Assembly: GCF_030817175.1 (NCBI RefSeq)
Contig: NZ_JAUSYY010000001.1
Location: 620,001 to 684,000, forward strand
DNA length: 64,000 bases
Direction: 5' to 3'
From: Agromyces ramosus
GTDB lineage: Bacteria > Actinomycetota > Actinomycetes > Actinomycetales > Microbacteriaceae
The position numbers and the translations under genes were made by a program. Below are positions 8,639 through 17,191 of this stretch, in pieces. Position 1 is the first letter of the stretch. Every line of letters starts with the position of its first letter. The notes beneath the pieces were generated by a model that was not told the DNA's origin, ran no database searches, and saw only the letters and a program-made list of their open reading frames with translations.

Positions 8639-8679
8639 ATAATTCGGTAGGGTGACCGTATCCGTGGCAATAATTCGGT
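8639..8679. promoter_or_regulatory. paired 10-bp direct repeats between ald and lrp
   Basis: ATAATTCGGT occurs at 8639-8648 and again at 8670-8679, 31 bp start to start, close to three helical turns. The pair lies in the shared upstream region of ald and the regulator gene, the second copy just upstream of the regulator's ribosome site. Evenly phased sites suit the wrapped DNA of Lrp octamers. Function inferred from position only. Confidence 0.4.
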
Positions 8680-8692
8680 GAGAGGGGTCGCC

Positions 8693-9190
8693 GTGACCGA
8701 TGAACCGCAGATCAGCGAGCCGGTCGTGCTCGACGAGATCGACCGCGCGATCATCGCGCGGTTGCACGAGAACGCGCGCATCCCCAACGTCGACCTCGCG
8801 CGCGCCGTCGGGGTCTCACCGTCGACGTGCCTCGCACGCGTGCGCTCGCTGCGTGAGCGCAGGGTGATCGTGCGCTATACGGCGGAGATCAACCCCGTCG
8901 CGCTCGGCTTCACGTTGCAGGCCCTCGTGAGCGTGCGCATCCGGCCGGGGGCGAGGCATCTCATGGAACAGATCTCCGACGAGCTGCGCACGCAGCCCGA
9001 GGTCGCGCAGCTCTTCTTCCTCGGCGGCTCTGAAGACTTCCTCATCCATGTGCGGGTGCGGGACAGTGCGCACGTTCGGCAGTTCGTGCTGAAGAACCTC
9101 TCGGCGAACCCCGCGGTCGCCCTCACCGAGACGAACCTCGTCTTCGAGCACCACACGGCACTCTCGGCGGGACTCCGCGCGGTGCTCTGA
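8693..9190 (+). CDS. Lrp/AsnC-family regulator (AldR-like)
   Basis: 165 residues from GTG 8693, which has AGAGGGG just upstream; an in-frame GTG at 8678 has no ribosome site. The N-terminal AsnC HTH (LDEIDRAIIARLHENARIPNVDLARAVGVSPSTC) is followed by a RAM ligand-binding domain with LFFLGGSEDFLIHVRVRD. These proteins form dimers to octamers and sense amino acids. The divergent neighbour is ald, as with AldR in mycobacteria, so activation or repression of ald by alanine is the likely task. The paired repeats in the intergenic region are candidate binding sites. Confidence 0.9.
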   Translation: MTDEPQISEPVVLDEIDRAIIARLHENARIPNVDLARAVGVSPSTCLARVRSLRERRVIVRYTAEINPVALGFTLQALVSVRIRPGARHLMEQISDELRTQPEVAQLFFLGGSEDFLIHVRVRDSAHVRQFVLKNLSANPAVALTETNLVFEHHTALSAGLRAVL

Positions 9191-9212
9191 GCCGCGTTCT
9201 GCATGAGCAGCG

Positions 9213-10286
9213 CTACTGAGCGGCCCTGAAGTTCAGGATGTCGGCGAGGTCGAAGCCGACCGGCTCCTCGAGCTGCTCGTAGGTGCAGGTGCGCGGATCG
9301 CGGTCGGGGCGCCAGCGGCGGAACTGGGTCGTGTGCCTGAAGCGGTCGCCCTCCATGTGATCGTAGGCGACTTCGACGACGAGCTCGGGGCGAAGCGGCA
9401 CGAACGAGAGGTTCTTGCCGGCGCTCCAGCGGCTGACGGCGCCCGGCATGCGCCCCTGCGCGTGGGCCTCCTGATCGGCCCACTCGCCCCAGGGGTGGGC
9501 GCCCAGGTCGTCGGCGACGTAGGGTTCGAGCTCGGTCACGAGGCTCGCGCGGCGGGCCATCGGGAACGACGCGACGACGCCCACGTGCTGCAGCCGCCCT
9601 TCGTCGTTGTAGAGGCCGAGCAGCAGGGAGCCCACGACGTCGCCCGTCTTGTGCCACCGGAACCCGGCGATCACGCAGTCGGCGGTTCGCTCGTGCTTGA
9701 TCTTGAACATCGTGCGCTTGTCGGGTTGGTAGGTGCCGTCGAGCGGCTTGGCGACCACGCCGTCGAGGCCTGCACCCTCGAACTCGGTGAACCAGGCCTT
9801 CGCCTGCGCGGGGTCCGACGTCGACGGGGTGATGAACACGGGGTCGCGGGCGTCGGCGAGCGCCTCGCCGAGCTGCCGGCGACGCTCGGCGAACGGTTGC
9901 TGCATGAGACTCTCGTCGCCGAGCGCGAGCGCGTCGAACGCGATGAACGAGGCGGGTGTCTCGAGCGCGAGCTTCTGCACGCGACTGTCGGCCGGGTGGA
10001 TTCGCTGCTGCAGCGTGTCGAAGTCGAGCCGGCCGTCGGCGATGATGACGATCTCGCCGTCGATGACGCAGCGCGGTGGCAGGTTCTCCCGCAACGCGTC
10101 GATGAGCTCGGGGAAGTACCGTGTCATCGGCCGGCCGTTGCGACTGCCGAGCTCGACCTCTTCGCCGTCTTTGAAGACAATGGTGCGGAAGCCGTCCCAC
10201 TTGGGCTCCACATGCCCGACATCGGGAATCTCCGGCACGGATTTCGCAAGCATCGGCGCGATTGGCGGCATCACCGGCAGGTCCAT
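9213..10286 (-). CDS. ligC: ATP-dependent DNA ligase (LigC type)
   Basis: 357 residues, the length of mycobacterial LigC. The start MDLPVMPPIAPMLAKSVPEIP is family-typical, so I chose ATG 10286 over upstream in-frame codons. Motif I EPKWDGFR carries the lysine that is adenylylated; ELGSRNGRPMTRYFPEL is motif Ia; VIDGEIVI is motif III; GLDGVVAKPLDGTYQPDKR is motif IV; MFKIKHERTADCVIAGFRW is motif V. An OB-fold C-terminal domain follows. LigC seals nicks and gaps, probably as a back-up base-excision or end-joining ligase. No ku gene or LigD polymerase domain is nearby. Confidence 0.93.
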   Translation of the reverse strand: MDLPVMPPIAPMLAKSVPEIPDVGHVEPKWDGFRTIVFKDGEEVELGSRNGRPMTRYFPELIDALRENLPPRCVIDGEIVIIADGRLDFDTLQQRIHPADSRVQKLALETPASFIAFDALALGDESLMQQPFAERRRQLGEALADARDPVFITPSTSDPAQAKAWFTEFEGAGLDGVVAKPLDGTYQPDKRTMFKIKHERTADCVIAGFRWHKTGDVVGSLLLGLYNDEGRLQHVGVVASFPMARRASLVTELEPYVADDLGAHPWGEWADQEAHAQGRMPGAVSRWSAGKNLSFVPLRPELVVEVAYDHMEGDRFRHTTQFRRWRPDRDPRTCTYEQLEEPVGFDLADILNFRAAQ

Positions 10287-10669
10287 CTGACCATCTTGCT
10301 CCGCCGCGACGACATTGTCTCGATACCATCCCGATACCATCGGCCCGGATGCCTCGAGGAGAGGATCGTCGGGATGCACCCACTCCGAACCCACGGCGTC
10401 GCGGCCGCCAGCCTGCATCACCCGGCAACCTCGCCTACCTCGAGGACCACGTTGCCGTCGGAGCGGGCGAGCCGCAACGTTACGGGACTCAGTTCGGGTG
10501 CGGGCCCGTGGGTGCCGTGCCGGCGACGCCGATCGACGACGAAGCGGCTCGAGGGTGCGGGTAGCACGCACCCGTTCGGGGGTCAATCCCTTTCCCGGTG
10601 CGCGGTCCCCGCGTACGGTCGACTTGCCGACCCCGACGGAGTGGTCCGGCCCGAACGAGGAGCACCACC
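10287..10669. other. 383-bp region without a recognisable gene
   Basis: The gap upstream of ligC. Close to the ligase end, CGATACCATC is repeated at 10321 and 10332, an 11-bp-phased tandem pair. The rest shows only short GC-rich reading frames without ribosome sites or family features. An in-frame extension of ligC is open across it but lacks protein-like composition. Confidence 0.5.
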
Positions 10670-10831
10670 ATGAGCGACCCCGACCCTACCGATCGCAGCG
10701 CGGAAGAAGCCGACCAGGCGGTCCAGGCCGTCGAGCAGCACCAGCGTGCCGAGGAGGACGCCGACCCAGACGAGGAGGTCGTCATCCGCGATCCCGAGAC
10801 CGGCGCGATGTCCGAGGAGCGTGCGCAATGA
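10670..10831 (+). CDS. small acidic hypothetical protein
   Basis: 53 residues, starting MSDPDPTDRSAEEADQAVQ and rich in Asp/Glu, with no hydrophobic segment. The ribosome site CGAGGAG precedes the ATG by 6 bases. Its stop overlaps the start of the next gene (ATGA), a sign of translational coupling and of a real gene. No family recognised. Confidence 0.55.
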   Translation: MSDPDPTDRSAEEADQAVQAVEQHQRAEEDADPDEEVVIRDPETGAMSEERAQ

Positions 10832-11100
10832 GCTCCGTGATCGACGACCGCGCGCACGGCGAGCGACACCGCAGCCCCCAGCCGCTCCCGCCCATCGGCC
10901 TCTGGTGGCCGATGCTCGAGCGCCCGCTCAAGCGCGAAGTGCTCGAGAACGTCGACGCCCCCCTGCGGGCGATCGTCGTACGCCGAATCTTCGAGCTGTG
11001 CGAACTCGACGCGGGTGTCACGCCCCAGCTCGGCGTGCGCCTCGGTGAGAACGAACGCGCGTACATCGCGGGTTGGATGCACGCGGTCGACTGGAACTGA
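10828..11100 (+). CDS. small hypothetical protein, coupled to the acidic ORF
   Basis: 90 residues. The N-terminal 20 are polar; the rest, beginning PLPPIGLWWPMLERPLKREVL, looks like a compact helical domain (RAIVVRRIFELCELDAG, then RLGENERAYIAGWMHAVDW). No signal or membrane segment. The start overlaps the stop of the preceding 53-residue gene. I do not recognise the family. The next gene starts 48 bp on, so it may belong to the same transcript. Confidence 0.6.
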   Translation: MSSVIDDRAHGERHRSPQPLPPIGLWWPMLERPLKREVLENVDAPLRAIVVRRIFELCELDAGVTPQLGVRLGENERAYIAGWMHAVDWN

Positions 11101-11148
11101 CGGCGAGTCGGATGCCCCGCGCACGCCAGTGCGCGGCACACTCCTCTC

Positions 11149-11844
11149 GTGACCACCGCAACCGGCCTCGACCGGCGCTACGAACGCGACACCGTCGAGT
11201 TCGCGCGCGCCGTCGCGTTCTTCGACGCGGTGTACGCGATCGCCCTGACCCTGCTCGTCGTCAACATCGACCCGCCCGCTGCAGCCGACTGGGCGAGCCT
11301 CGGCGCGTTCCTCTCGAGCGGAGTCGGGTGGCAGCTGCTCGGCTTCGCGATCAGCTTCGTGGTGATCGCGGTCTTCTGGCGCGTCAACCATCGCATCATC
11401 GCCGGCTTCAGCGCGCTCACCCCCGCCACGATCATCGCCAACCTGGTCGCGATCGCGTTCGTCGTGCTGATCCCGTTCTCGACGCAGGGCATCAGCGACG
11501 TCGAGACCTCCGACGAGCCGCTCGCCGTCGCCGTGTATGCGATCGACATCAGCCTCGCGGTGCTCGCGCAGTCGGCGATGTACGCGGTCGCCCGTCGCGA
11601 CGGCGTGCTGCGGCATCCGCTCCCCCGACGTGCCGACGCCGTCAGGTTCATCGACACGCTCACGACGCCCCTGGTGTTCCTCGCGTCGATCCCGATCGCC
11701 TACGCCTTCGGCGCCGACTGGGGCCGCTACACGTGGGCGACGCTCCTCGTGATCGGTCCGTTGAGCGGCCGGTGGGCCGATCGCAGGGTCGCGCGGATCC
11801 GTGCCGAGGCTGCGGCAGCCGACACGACGAGCGAGGCCGCCTGA
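11149..11844 (+). CDS. TMEM175/DUF1211-family membrane protein
   Basis: 231 residues with six predicted membrane segments. The first reads RAVAFFDAVYAIALTLLVVNI, which matches the conserved R-x-x-x-F-S-D-x-x-x-A-I-x-x-T-L-L motif of TMEM175 potassium channels; the serine is phenylalanine here. Bacterial members are tetrameric leak-type potassium channels. Unlike two-repeat eukaryotic TMEM175, a single 6-TM unit is present, as usual in bacteria. Translation starts at GTG 11149; the ribosome site is weak. Channel function is inferred from family. Confidence 0.8.
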   Translation: MTTATGLDRRYERDTVEFARAVAFFDAVYAIALTLLVVNIDPPAAADWASLGAFLSSGVGWQLLGFAISFVVIAVFWRVNHRIIAGFSALTPATIIANLVAIAFVVLIPFSTQGISDVETSDEPLAVAVYAIDISLAVLAQSAMYAVARRDGVLRHPLPRRADAVRFIDTLTTPLVFLASIPIAYAFGADWGRYTWATLLVIGPLSGRWADRRVARIRAEAAAADTTSEAA

Positions 11845-11891
11845 CGAGTGCGGCGTCCGATCGTGTCGCAGGAGAATGCGACGATTGAGGG

Positions 11892-14800
11892 ATGACCGTC
11901 GACACCTTCCCGCTCGTCGAGGAGCTCGCGATCGCGAGGTTCGTGGGTCCGTTGAACCTGAGCCGCGGCCGCACGGTCGAGCGCGCCGGTGCCGTCGACG
12001 CGCTGGCGTGGGATGCCGCCCGGTTCCGCCTCAGCGCCAAGGTGCGCGGCACCGCCCCCGACGCCTACCGCGCGAACGTGAGCCTCGACCTCGGCATCCC
12101 CGGGCGGGTCACGATCCTGGCCGGAACCTGCACCTGTCCCGTCGGCCGCAACTGCAAGCACCTCGCCGCCGTGCTCCTCGCCGCCGCCGAGCTGCACCGT
12201 CGCGAGCAGCGCGAGGCCGCCGAGGCGATCCGGCTGCTCGACGCCGGTGCAGGAGGGGTCGTCGGCTGGCGCGCCGAGGTGGCGGCGCTCGCCGGCGGGG
12301 CATCCCACGCTCCGGTCGAGTCCGACATGTCGCGCCGGCAGCCGCTCGCCCTGCAGTTCGAGTTGCGCGAGCGCGTCGCGCGCCGAACGGCTCGACGGCA
12401 GGCGGCGCGCGACGAGCCGGCGGCGTCGGCGGCATCCGTCGACCGCCTCGCGGTGCGCCCGGTGACCCGCGGTGCACGGGGCAACTGGATCAAGGGCAAC
12501 CTCACCTGGCAGAACGTGGGCTTCCAGGGGCGTGCGGGCGGCTTCGAGCCGGCGCAGGCACGGTGGTTCGCCGAGTTCTCCCTGCTCAAGGGCTCCCGCC
12601 ACTCGGCGTTCGCGGAGTTCGGCTCGGCCTGGATCTCGCTCGACGAGTACGAGAGCCGAACCCTCTGGGCGCTCCTCGACGCGGCTCCGGTGCTCGGCAT
12701 CCCGCTCGTCGGCACCACGTCGACGACCACGATCGCCGTCGCCGCCGCCCGCGCCGAGATCGGCCTCGACGCCCGCGTGAGCGGCGAGTCGGCCGGCGAC
12801 CTGCTGCTCGTGCCGTCGGTCACGATCGACGGCACCGTGCATGCGACCGATCACGTGCGGCTCATCGGCGACCACGGCGTCTACGCGTTCGACTTCGCGC
12901 GCGGCACCATCACGCTCGCGCCGCTCAGCGGCCCGCTCACGGCCGCGGGCCGGGCGGCCGTGCGGCGGGAGTCACCCGTCGTCGTGCCCGCCGACGAGGT
13001 GAGGGCGTTCGTCGCCGAACAGTACCCGACGCTCGCCCGGTCGCTGCGCATCTCGAACCGCGACGAGAGCTTCGCGCTCCCCGCGCTGCCGCCGGCGACC
13101 CTCGTCGCCACGGTCCACCACGAGCCGCACCACGTGCTCCGGCTCGAGTGGCAGTGGGAGGCCGACGGCGGGCGCCGGTTCCCGCTCGACGCCCCCAACG
13201 GCGAGTTCCACGACCCGGCGGTCGAGCGCGCCGTGGCGACGGCGGCGGCGGCGGCCCTCGCCGACGACCCGGCCGGTGCACCTGCGGCTCGTCCGGGCGC
13301 GGCCCCGCTCCTGCGACCGAACGTGCTCCTCCGCGGACTCGAGGCCGCGGAGTTCGCGGCGCGCATGCTCCCGGCGCTGCGATCGATCGAACGGGTCCGC
13401 ATCGACGAGATCGGCGATGCCCCCGCCTATCGCGAGGTCGTCGAGACGCCGAAGCTCAGCGTGACGACCGTCGAGAGCGATCGCACCGACTGGTTCGACC
13501 TCGGCGTGGTCGTCACCGTCGAGGGCAAGCAGGTGCCGTTCGGGCCGCTCTTCTCCGCGCTCGCACGTGGGCGGGCGAAGCTCCTGCTCATCGACGGCAG
13601 CTACCTCTCGCTGAAGCAAGCGGTGTTCGCCCCGCTGCGCGAGCTCATCGACGAAGCGGGCTCGCTCCGCGAGTGGGGCAGCTCGACGGAGTCGAGCGTC
13701 GGGCTGCGCATCAGCCGCTACCAGACGAGCCTCTGGTCGGAGTTCGAGGACCTCGCCGACGAAGCAGAACCGGCACGCACGTGGCGTGCCACCGTCGCCG
13801 GCCTGCGCGATTCGGGCGGCGTCGAGTCCATCCCGGCGCCCGACGGCCTCGCCCTCGAGTTGCGGCCGTACCAGCTCGAGGGGTTCCGCTGGCTGGCCTT
13901 CCTCGCCGAGCACAAGCTGGGCGGCATCCTCGCTGACGACATGGGGCTCGGCAAGACGGCCCAGACGCTCGCGCTCATCCTGCATCAGATCGGGCGAGCG
14001 GATGCCACGGGGCAGCCGTTCCTCGTCGTCGCGCCCACCTCGGTCGTCTCCAACTGGGTCACCGAGGCGGCGCGCTTCGCGCCCGGACTCCGCGTCGAGA
14101 CCATCACGTCGACGCGGGCGGCGAGCGGGCGGAGGCTCGCGGATGCCGCGGCCCGCGCCGATCTCATCGTGACGAGCTACGCCGTGCTCCGGCTCGACGC
14201 CACCGAGTTCGGGTCGCTCGATTGGGCGGGACTCGTGCTCGACGAAGCCCAGTTCGTGAAGAACGGGACCTCGAAGGCGCACGCGGCGGCACGCGACATC
14301 CGTGCCCCGTTCCGTCTCGCCGTGACCGGTACCCCCGTCGAGAACAACCTCATGGAGCTGTGGGCGCTGCTGCAGATCGTCGCGCCCGGGCTGTTCCCGT
14401 CGGCGCGCGCGTTCGCGGAACGCTACCGCCGGCCCATCGAGTTCGATCGCAACTCCGAGCGGCTCGCGACGCTGCGGCGGCGCATCCGACCGTTCGTGCT
14501 GCGACGCACGAAAGAACTGGTCGCCCCCGAGCTGCCGCCGAAGCAGGAGCAGGTGCTCACCGTCGAGCTCGACCCTGAGCACCGGCGCATCTACGACACG
14601 TTCCTGCAGCTCGAGCGGCAGAAGCTGCTCGGGCTCATCGACGACCTCGATCGCAACCGGTTCACGGTGTTCCGCTCGCTGACCCTGCTCCGCATGCTGA
14701 GCCTGCACGCCGGGCTCATCGACGACGAGCAGTACTCGGCGGTGCCGTCGGCGAAGCTCGATGCCCTCTTCGAGCAACTCGAGGAGGTGATCGCCGAGGG

Positions 14801-15254
14801 ACATCGCACGCTCGTCTTCAGCCAGTTCACCTCGTTCCTGCAGCTCGCCGCCGCGCGGCTCGATGCCGCGGGCGTGCGCTACGCGTACCTTGACGGATCG
14901 ACGACGAAACGCGCCGAGGTGATCGACGGCTTCCGCAGCGGCGCAGCGCCGGTCTTCCTCATCAGCTTGAAGGCCGGCGGGTTCGGGCTGAACCTCACCG
15001 AGGCCGACTACGTGTTCCTCCTCGACCCCTGGTGGAATCCTGCGAGCGAGGCGCAGGCGGTCGACCGCGCGCACCGCATCGGCCAGTCGAAGTCGGTCAT
15101 GGTCTACCGCATGGTCGCCGCCGGCACGATCGAAGAGAAGGTGATGGCGCTGAAGGCGAAGAAGGCGGCGCTCGTCTCGTCGGTCCTCGACGACGGCGAG
15201 TTCTTCAGCGAGGCGCTCACGGCCGATGACATCCGGGGGCTGCTCGAGGCCTGA
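11892..15254 (+). CDS. SWIM zinc-finger SNF2-family helicase
   Basis: 1120 residues. A SWIM zinc finger sits near the N-terminus (C80-T-C82, C88-K-H90, the CxCx5CxH pattern). A ~550-residue middle region without clear motifs follows. The SNF2 ATPase begins at ~660: LRPYQLEGFRWL, Walker A ADDMGLGKT (~681-689), Walker B LVLDEAQ (~780-786), motif III TGTPVENN. The second lobe has LVFSQFTSFLQL (~973), SLKAGGFGLNL and QAVDRAHRIGQ. It is a dsDNA translocase of the bacterial HepA/SSO1653-like group; SWIM-SNF2 proteins are common in actinobacteria, and their role is unclear (transcription recycling or repair). All catalytic motifs are intact. Confidence 0.93.
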   Translation: MTVDTFPLVEELAIARFVGPLNLSRGRTVERAGAVDALAWDAARFRLSAKVRGTAPDAYRANVSLDLGIPGRVTILAGTCTCPVGRNCKHLAAVLLAAAELHRREQREAAEAIRLLDAGAGGVVGWRAEVAALAGGASHAPVESDMSRRQPLALQFELRERVARRTARRQAARDEPAASAASVDRLAVRPVTRGARGNWIKGNLTWQNVGFQGRAGGFEPAQARWFAEFSLLKGSRHSAFAEFGSAWISLDEYESRTLWALLDAAPVLGIPLVGTTSTTTIAVAAARAEIGLDARVSGESAGDLLLVPSVTIDGTVHATDHVRLIGDHGVYAFDFARGTITLAPLSGPLTAAGRAAVRRESPVVVPADEVRAFVAEQYPTLARSLRISNRDESFALPALPPATLVATVHHEPHHVLRLEWQWEADGGRRFPLDAPNGEFHDPAVERAVATAAAAALADDPAGAPAARPGAAPLLRPNVLLRGLEAAEFAARMLPALRSIERVRIDEIGDAPAYREVVETPKLSVTTVESDRTDWFDLGVVVTVEGKQVPFGPLFSALARGRAKLLLIDGSYLSLKQAVFAPLRELIDEAGSLREWGSSTESSVGLRISRYQTSLWSEFEDLADEAEPARTWRATVAGLRDSGGVESIPAPDGLALELRPYQLEGFRWLAFLAEHKLGGILADDMGLGKTAQTLALILHQIGRADATGQPFLVVAPTSVVSNWVTEAARFAPGLRVETITSTRAASGRRLADAAARADLIVTSYAVLRLDATEFGSLDWAGLVLDEAQFVKNGTSKAHAAARDIRAPFRLAVTGTPVENNLMELWALLQIVAPGLFPSARAFAERYRRPIEFDRNSERLATLRRRIRPFVLRRTKELVAPELPPKQEQVLTVELDPEHRRIYDTFLQLERQKLLGLIDDLDRNRFTVFRSLTLLRMLSLHAGLIDDEQYSAVPSAKLDALFEQLEEVIAEGHRTLVFSQFTSFLQLAAARLDAAGVRYAYLDGSTTKRAEVIDGFRSGAAPVFLISLKAGGFGLNLTEADYVFLLDPWWNPASEAQAVDRAHRIGQSKSVMVYRMVAAGTIEEKVMALKAKKAALVSSVLDDGEFFSEALTADDIRGLLEA

Positions 15255-15381
15255 CACGCCACGCCGGGTCGCCCCGCTGCGCTCTGGTGCCGGGAACGGC
15301 TGCGCGCTATCTTGAGGGTCAACTCACCTCGCGACCGTGTCGCGGGCCGGTGAGGGCATGCCGACGACTGGGGAAGAACGC

Positions 15382-16332
15382 ATGGCAATCACGGTTTCGA
15401 ACGACAACTTCGTCAGGGCGGAGACCGATCGCATGTTCGCCGGCCTGCAGGCCGCCGCCGGCGGGGTGAACACGTGGAATCACTACCGCGAACCCACGCC
15501 GATCGACCAGCAGACGATCATTCGCATGAACCGCGACACGCTCTACAGCCTCGCGGTGGTCGACGCGTCGAAGGGGGTGACGCTCACGGTGCCCGAGTCG
15601 GGCGAGCGATACCTCTCGGTCATGGTCATCGATGAGGACCACTACATCAAGCGCATCTTCCACGAACCGGGCACGTACACCCTCACTGCAGACGAGATCG
15701 GCACACCGTATGCCGCCTTCGGGGCTCGGGTGCTGCTCGACGAGACCGACCCCGGCGATCTCGACCGCGTGCACGCGATCCAAGACGGCTTCTCGATCGA
15801 CGCCGCATCGAACGAGCCGTTCGTCATGCCCGACTACGACGAAGCGTCGTTCACCGCGACCCGGGAGGCCATCCTCGCGGAGGTGCGACGCGTGGGTCTC
15901 GCCAGCGGGACGCACGGGATGTTCGGCGACAAGGACGAGGTCGACCCCCAGCAGCACCTGCTCGGAACCGCGGCCGGCTGGGGAGGCCTGCCCGAGACCG
16001 AGGCGTTCTACGTCTCCGAAGAACCGCACCTGCCGGTCGGCGCATATCAGCTCACGGCCAAGGACGTGCCGGTCGACGCCTTCTGGTCGGTCAGCCTGTA
16101 CAACGCGGCTGGGTTCTTCGAGCAGAACGCGCTCGGTGCCTACAGCGTCAACAGCATCAACGGCGTGAAGAACGACGACGGGTCGGTGACGGTGCGATTC
16201 GGCGGCGACGAGAGCCTGCCGAACTGCCTGCCCCTCACCGAGGGCTGGAACTACCTCGTGCGCATGTACCGGCCGCATCCCGAGATCCTCGACGGCTCGT
16301 GGAAGTTCCCGAAGCTCGAGCCGGTCGACTGA
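15382..16332 (+). CDS. DUF1254/DUF1214 domain protein
   Basis: 316 residues from ATG 15382, which has GGGGAAG six bases upstream; ATG 15358 is in frame but less well placed. The N-terminal half (FVRAETDRMFAGL, RMNRDTLYSLAVVD, RYLSVMVIDEDHY) is DUF1254; the C-terminal part (VDAFWSVSLYNAAGFF, then PEILDGSWKFPKLEPV) is DUF1214. Members are often exported, but no signal peptide is visible, so it should be cytoplasmic. Biochemical role unknown. A TATCTT hexamer about 65 bp upstream may be its -10. A strong hairpin follows the stop. Confidence 0.85.
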   Translation: MAITVSNDNFVRAETDRMFAGLQAAAGGVNTWNHYREPTPIDQQTIIRMNRDTLYSLAVVDASKGVTLTVPESGERYLSVMVIDEDHYIKRIFHEPGTYTLTADEIGTPYAAFGARVLLDETDPGDLDRVHAIQDGFSIDAASNEPFVMPDYDEASFTATREAILAEVRRVGLASGTHGMFGDKDEVDPQQHLLGTAAGWGGLPETEAFYVSEEPHLPVGAYQLTAKDVPVDAFWSVSLYNAAGFFEQNALGAYSVNSINGVKNDDGSVTVRFGGDESLPNCLPLTEGWNYLVRMYRPHPEILDGSWKFPKLEPVD

Positions 16333-16342
16333 ACGACGACGA

Positions 16343-16379
16343 CGACGAGGCGGGCGCCGTGCTGGCGCCCGCCTCGTCG
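16343..16379. terminator. strong intergenic hairpin
   Basis: A perfect 16-bp GC-rich stem (CGACGAGGCGGGCGCC and its complement) around a 5-base loop, starting 11 bp after the DUF1254 stop. No U-run follows on either strand. It also lies downstream of the convergent DUF6325 unit, so it may end transcripts from both sides. Confidence 0.6.
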
Positions 16380-16415
16380 GATGCCGCGGGAACGGCTCGT
16401 GCGGCGGATGCCTCG

Positions 16416-16574
16416 CTAGATCCGCCGGCGACGACCGGGCGTCACCGCGGCGCCCACGACCGCGGCCCTCGCGATCGGGCTACGCCCGGGTGAGACGGCC
16501 GCGCCGACGACGGCGGCCTTGGCGACCGGCGCGCGAACCACGCCGACTCGTCCGATTCGTGCTGGCCTCAGCAT
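16416..16574 (-). CDS. 52-residue Ala/Val/Arg-rich small protein partnered with DUF6325
   Basis: A short frame starting MLRPARIGRVGVVRAPVAKA and ending TPGRRRRI. It contains an internal 16-residue repeat, PVAKAAVVGAAVSPGR and PIARAAVVGAAVTPGR. The AAVVGAAV parts could be short membrane-active helices between basic ends. The ATG lies one base after the stop of the DUF6325 gene, with GGAGAG before it, so coupling is likely. In other actinobacteria a short basic protein often follows DUF6325 genes, which supports it. Function unknown. Confidence 0.55.
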   Translation of the reverse strand: MLRPARIGRVGVVRAPVAKAAVVGAAVSPGRSPIARAAVVGAAVTPGRRRRI

Positions 16575-16575
16575 G

Positions 16576-17034
16576 TCACTCTCCTACCGTTTCGAGTTCT
16601 CCATCAGCCTCGAGCGAGGCGATGATGGCCTGAATGGGAATCCGGCCGTTGGCGATCAGCTGACCGCCGGCTCGTCGGGCCGCGGCAGCGAACGGCGCGG
16701 CCCAGAGGTTCTCGTAGACGAGCACACCCGCCACGCTGCCCGGTTCCATCGCTGCGGCCAGGTTGACGACATCCTCCTCAGCGAGGAGTTCGGCGAGGTC
16801 GGCTTCGATGCGAGCGAGTTCACCGAGGTCGTCGAGGTCCTCCAGCTCCACCGCGTCGATGTCGCCGTTCTCATCTTTCGTCAGGATCAGCACGTCGATG
16901 ACGCGGATGGTTCCCGCATCGACGAGTTTGAGCAGTTCCTCGGCCATCTCGCCCGTGAAGTTGGACTCTCCCGCAGGAAACTCCACGATCACGAAGTCGA
17001 CAGGGCCGAGTTCATCGAGTGCAGCATCGGACAT
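16576..17034 (-). CDS. DUF6325-family protein
   Basis: 152 residues. The start at ATG 17034 (MSDAALDELGPVDFVIVEFP) has GGGGG six bases upstream; an in-frame ATG two codons earlier overlaps that site. Sequence features are GPVDFVIVEFP, GTIRVIDVLILTKDENGDID and ELEDLDDLGELARIEADL, with a C-terminal alanine-rich region. It fits the DUF6325 family (formerly DUF1269-like), small cytosolic proteins of unknown role that are often stress-linked. A 52-residue basic protein is encoded one base downstream. Confidence 0.8.
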   Translation of the reverse strand: MSDAALDELGPVDFVIVEFPAGESNFTGEMAEELLKLVDAGTIRVIDVLILTKDENGDIDAVELEDLDDLGELARIEADLAELLAEEDVVNLAAAMEPGSVAGVLVYENLWAAPFAAAARRAGGQLIANGRIPIQAIIASLEADGELETVGE

Positions 17035-17191
17035 TTGCATCCCCCGTTCGGTCCGGACACGGCGCCCGGGATTCAGGGCCACCATACGCCTGCGCGTGGC
17101 CCGACCAACAGTGCGTATTCCCGGTCGGCTCCGCGAGCCGACCGGGGCTCGCCCGCCGACGAGCACCGCGACGGCGGCGTAGCGTGAGTGC

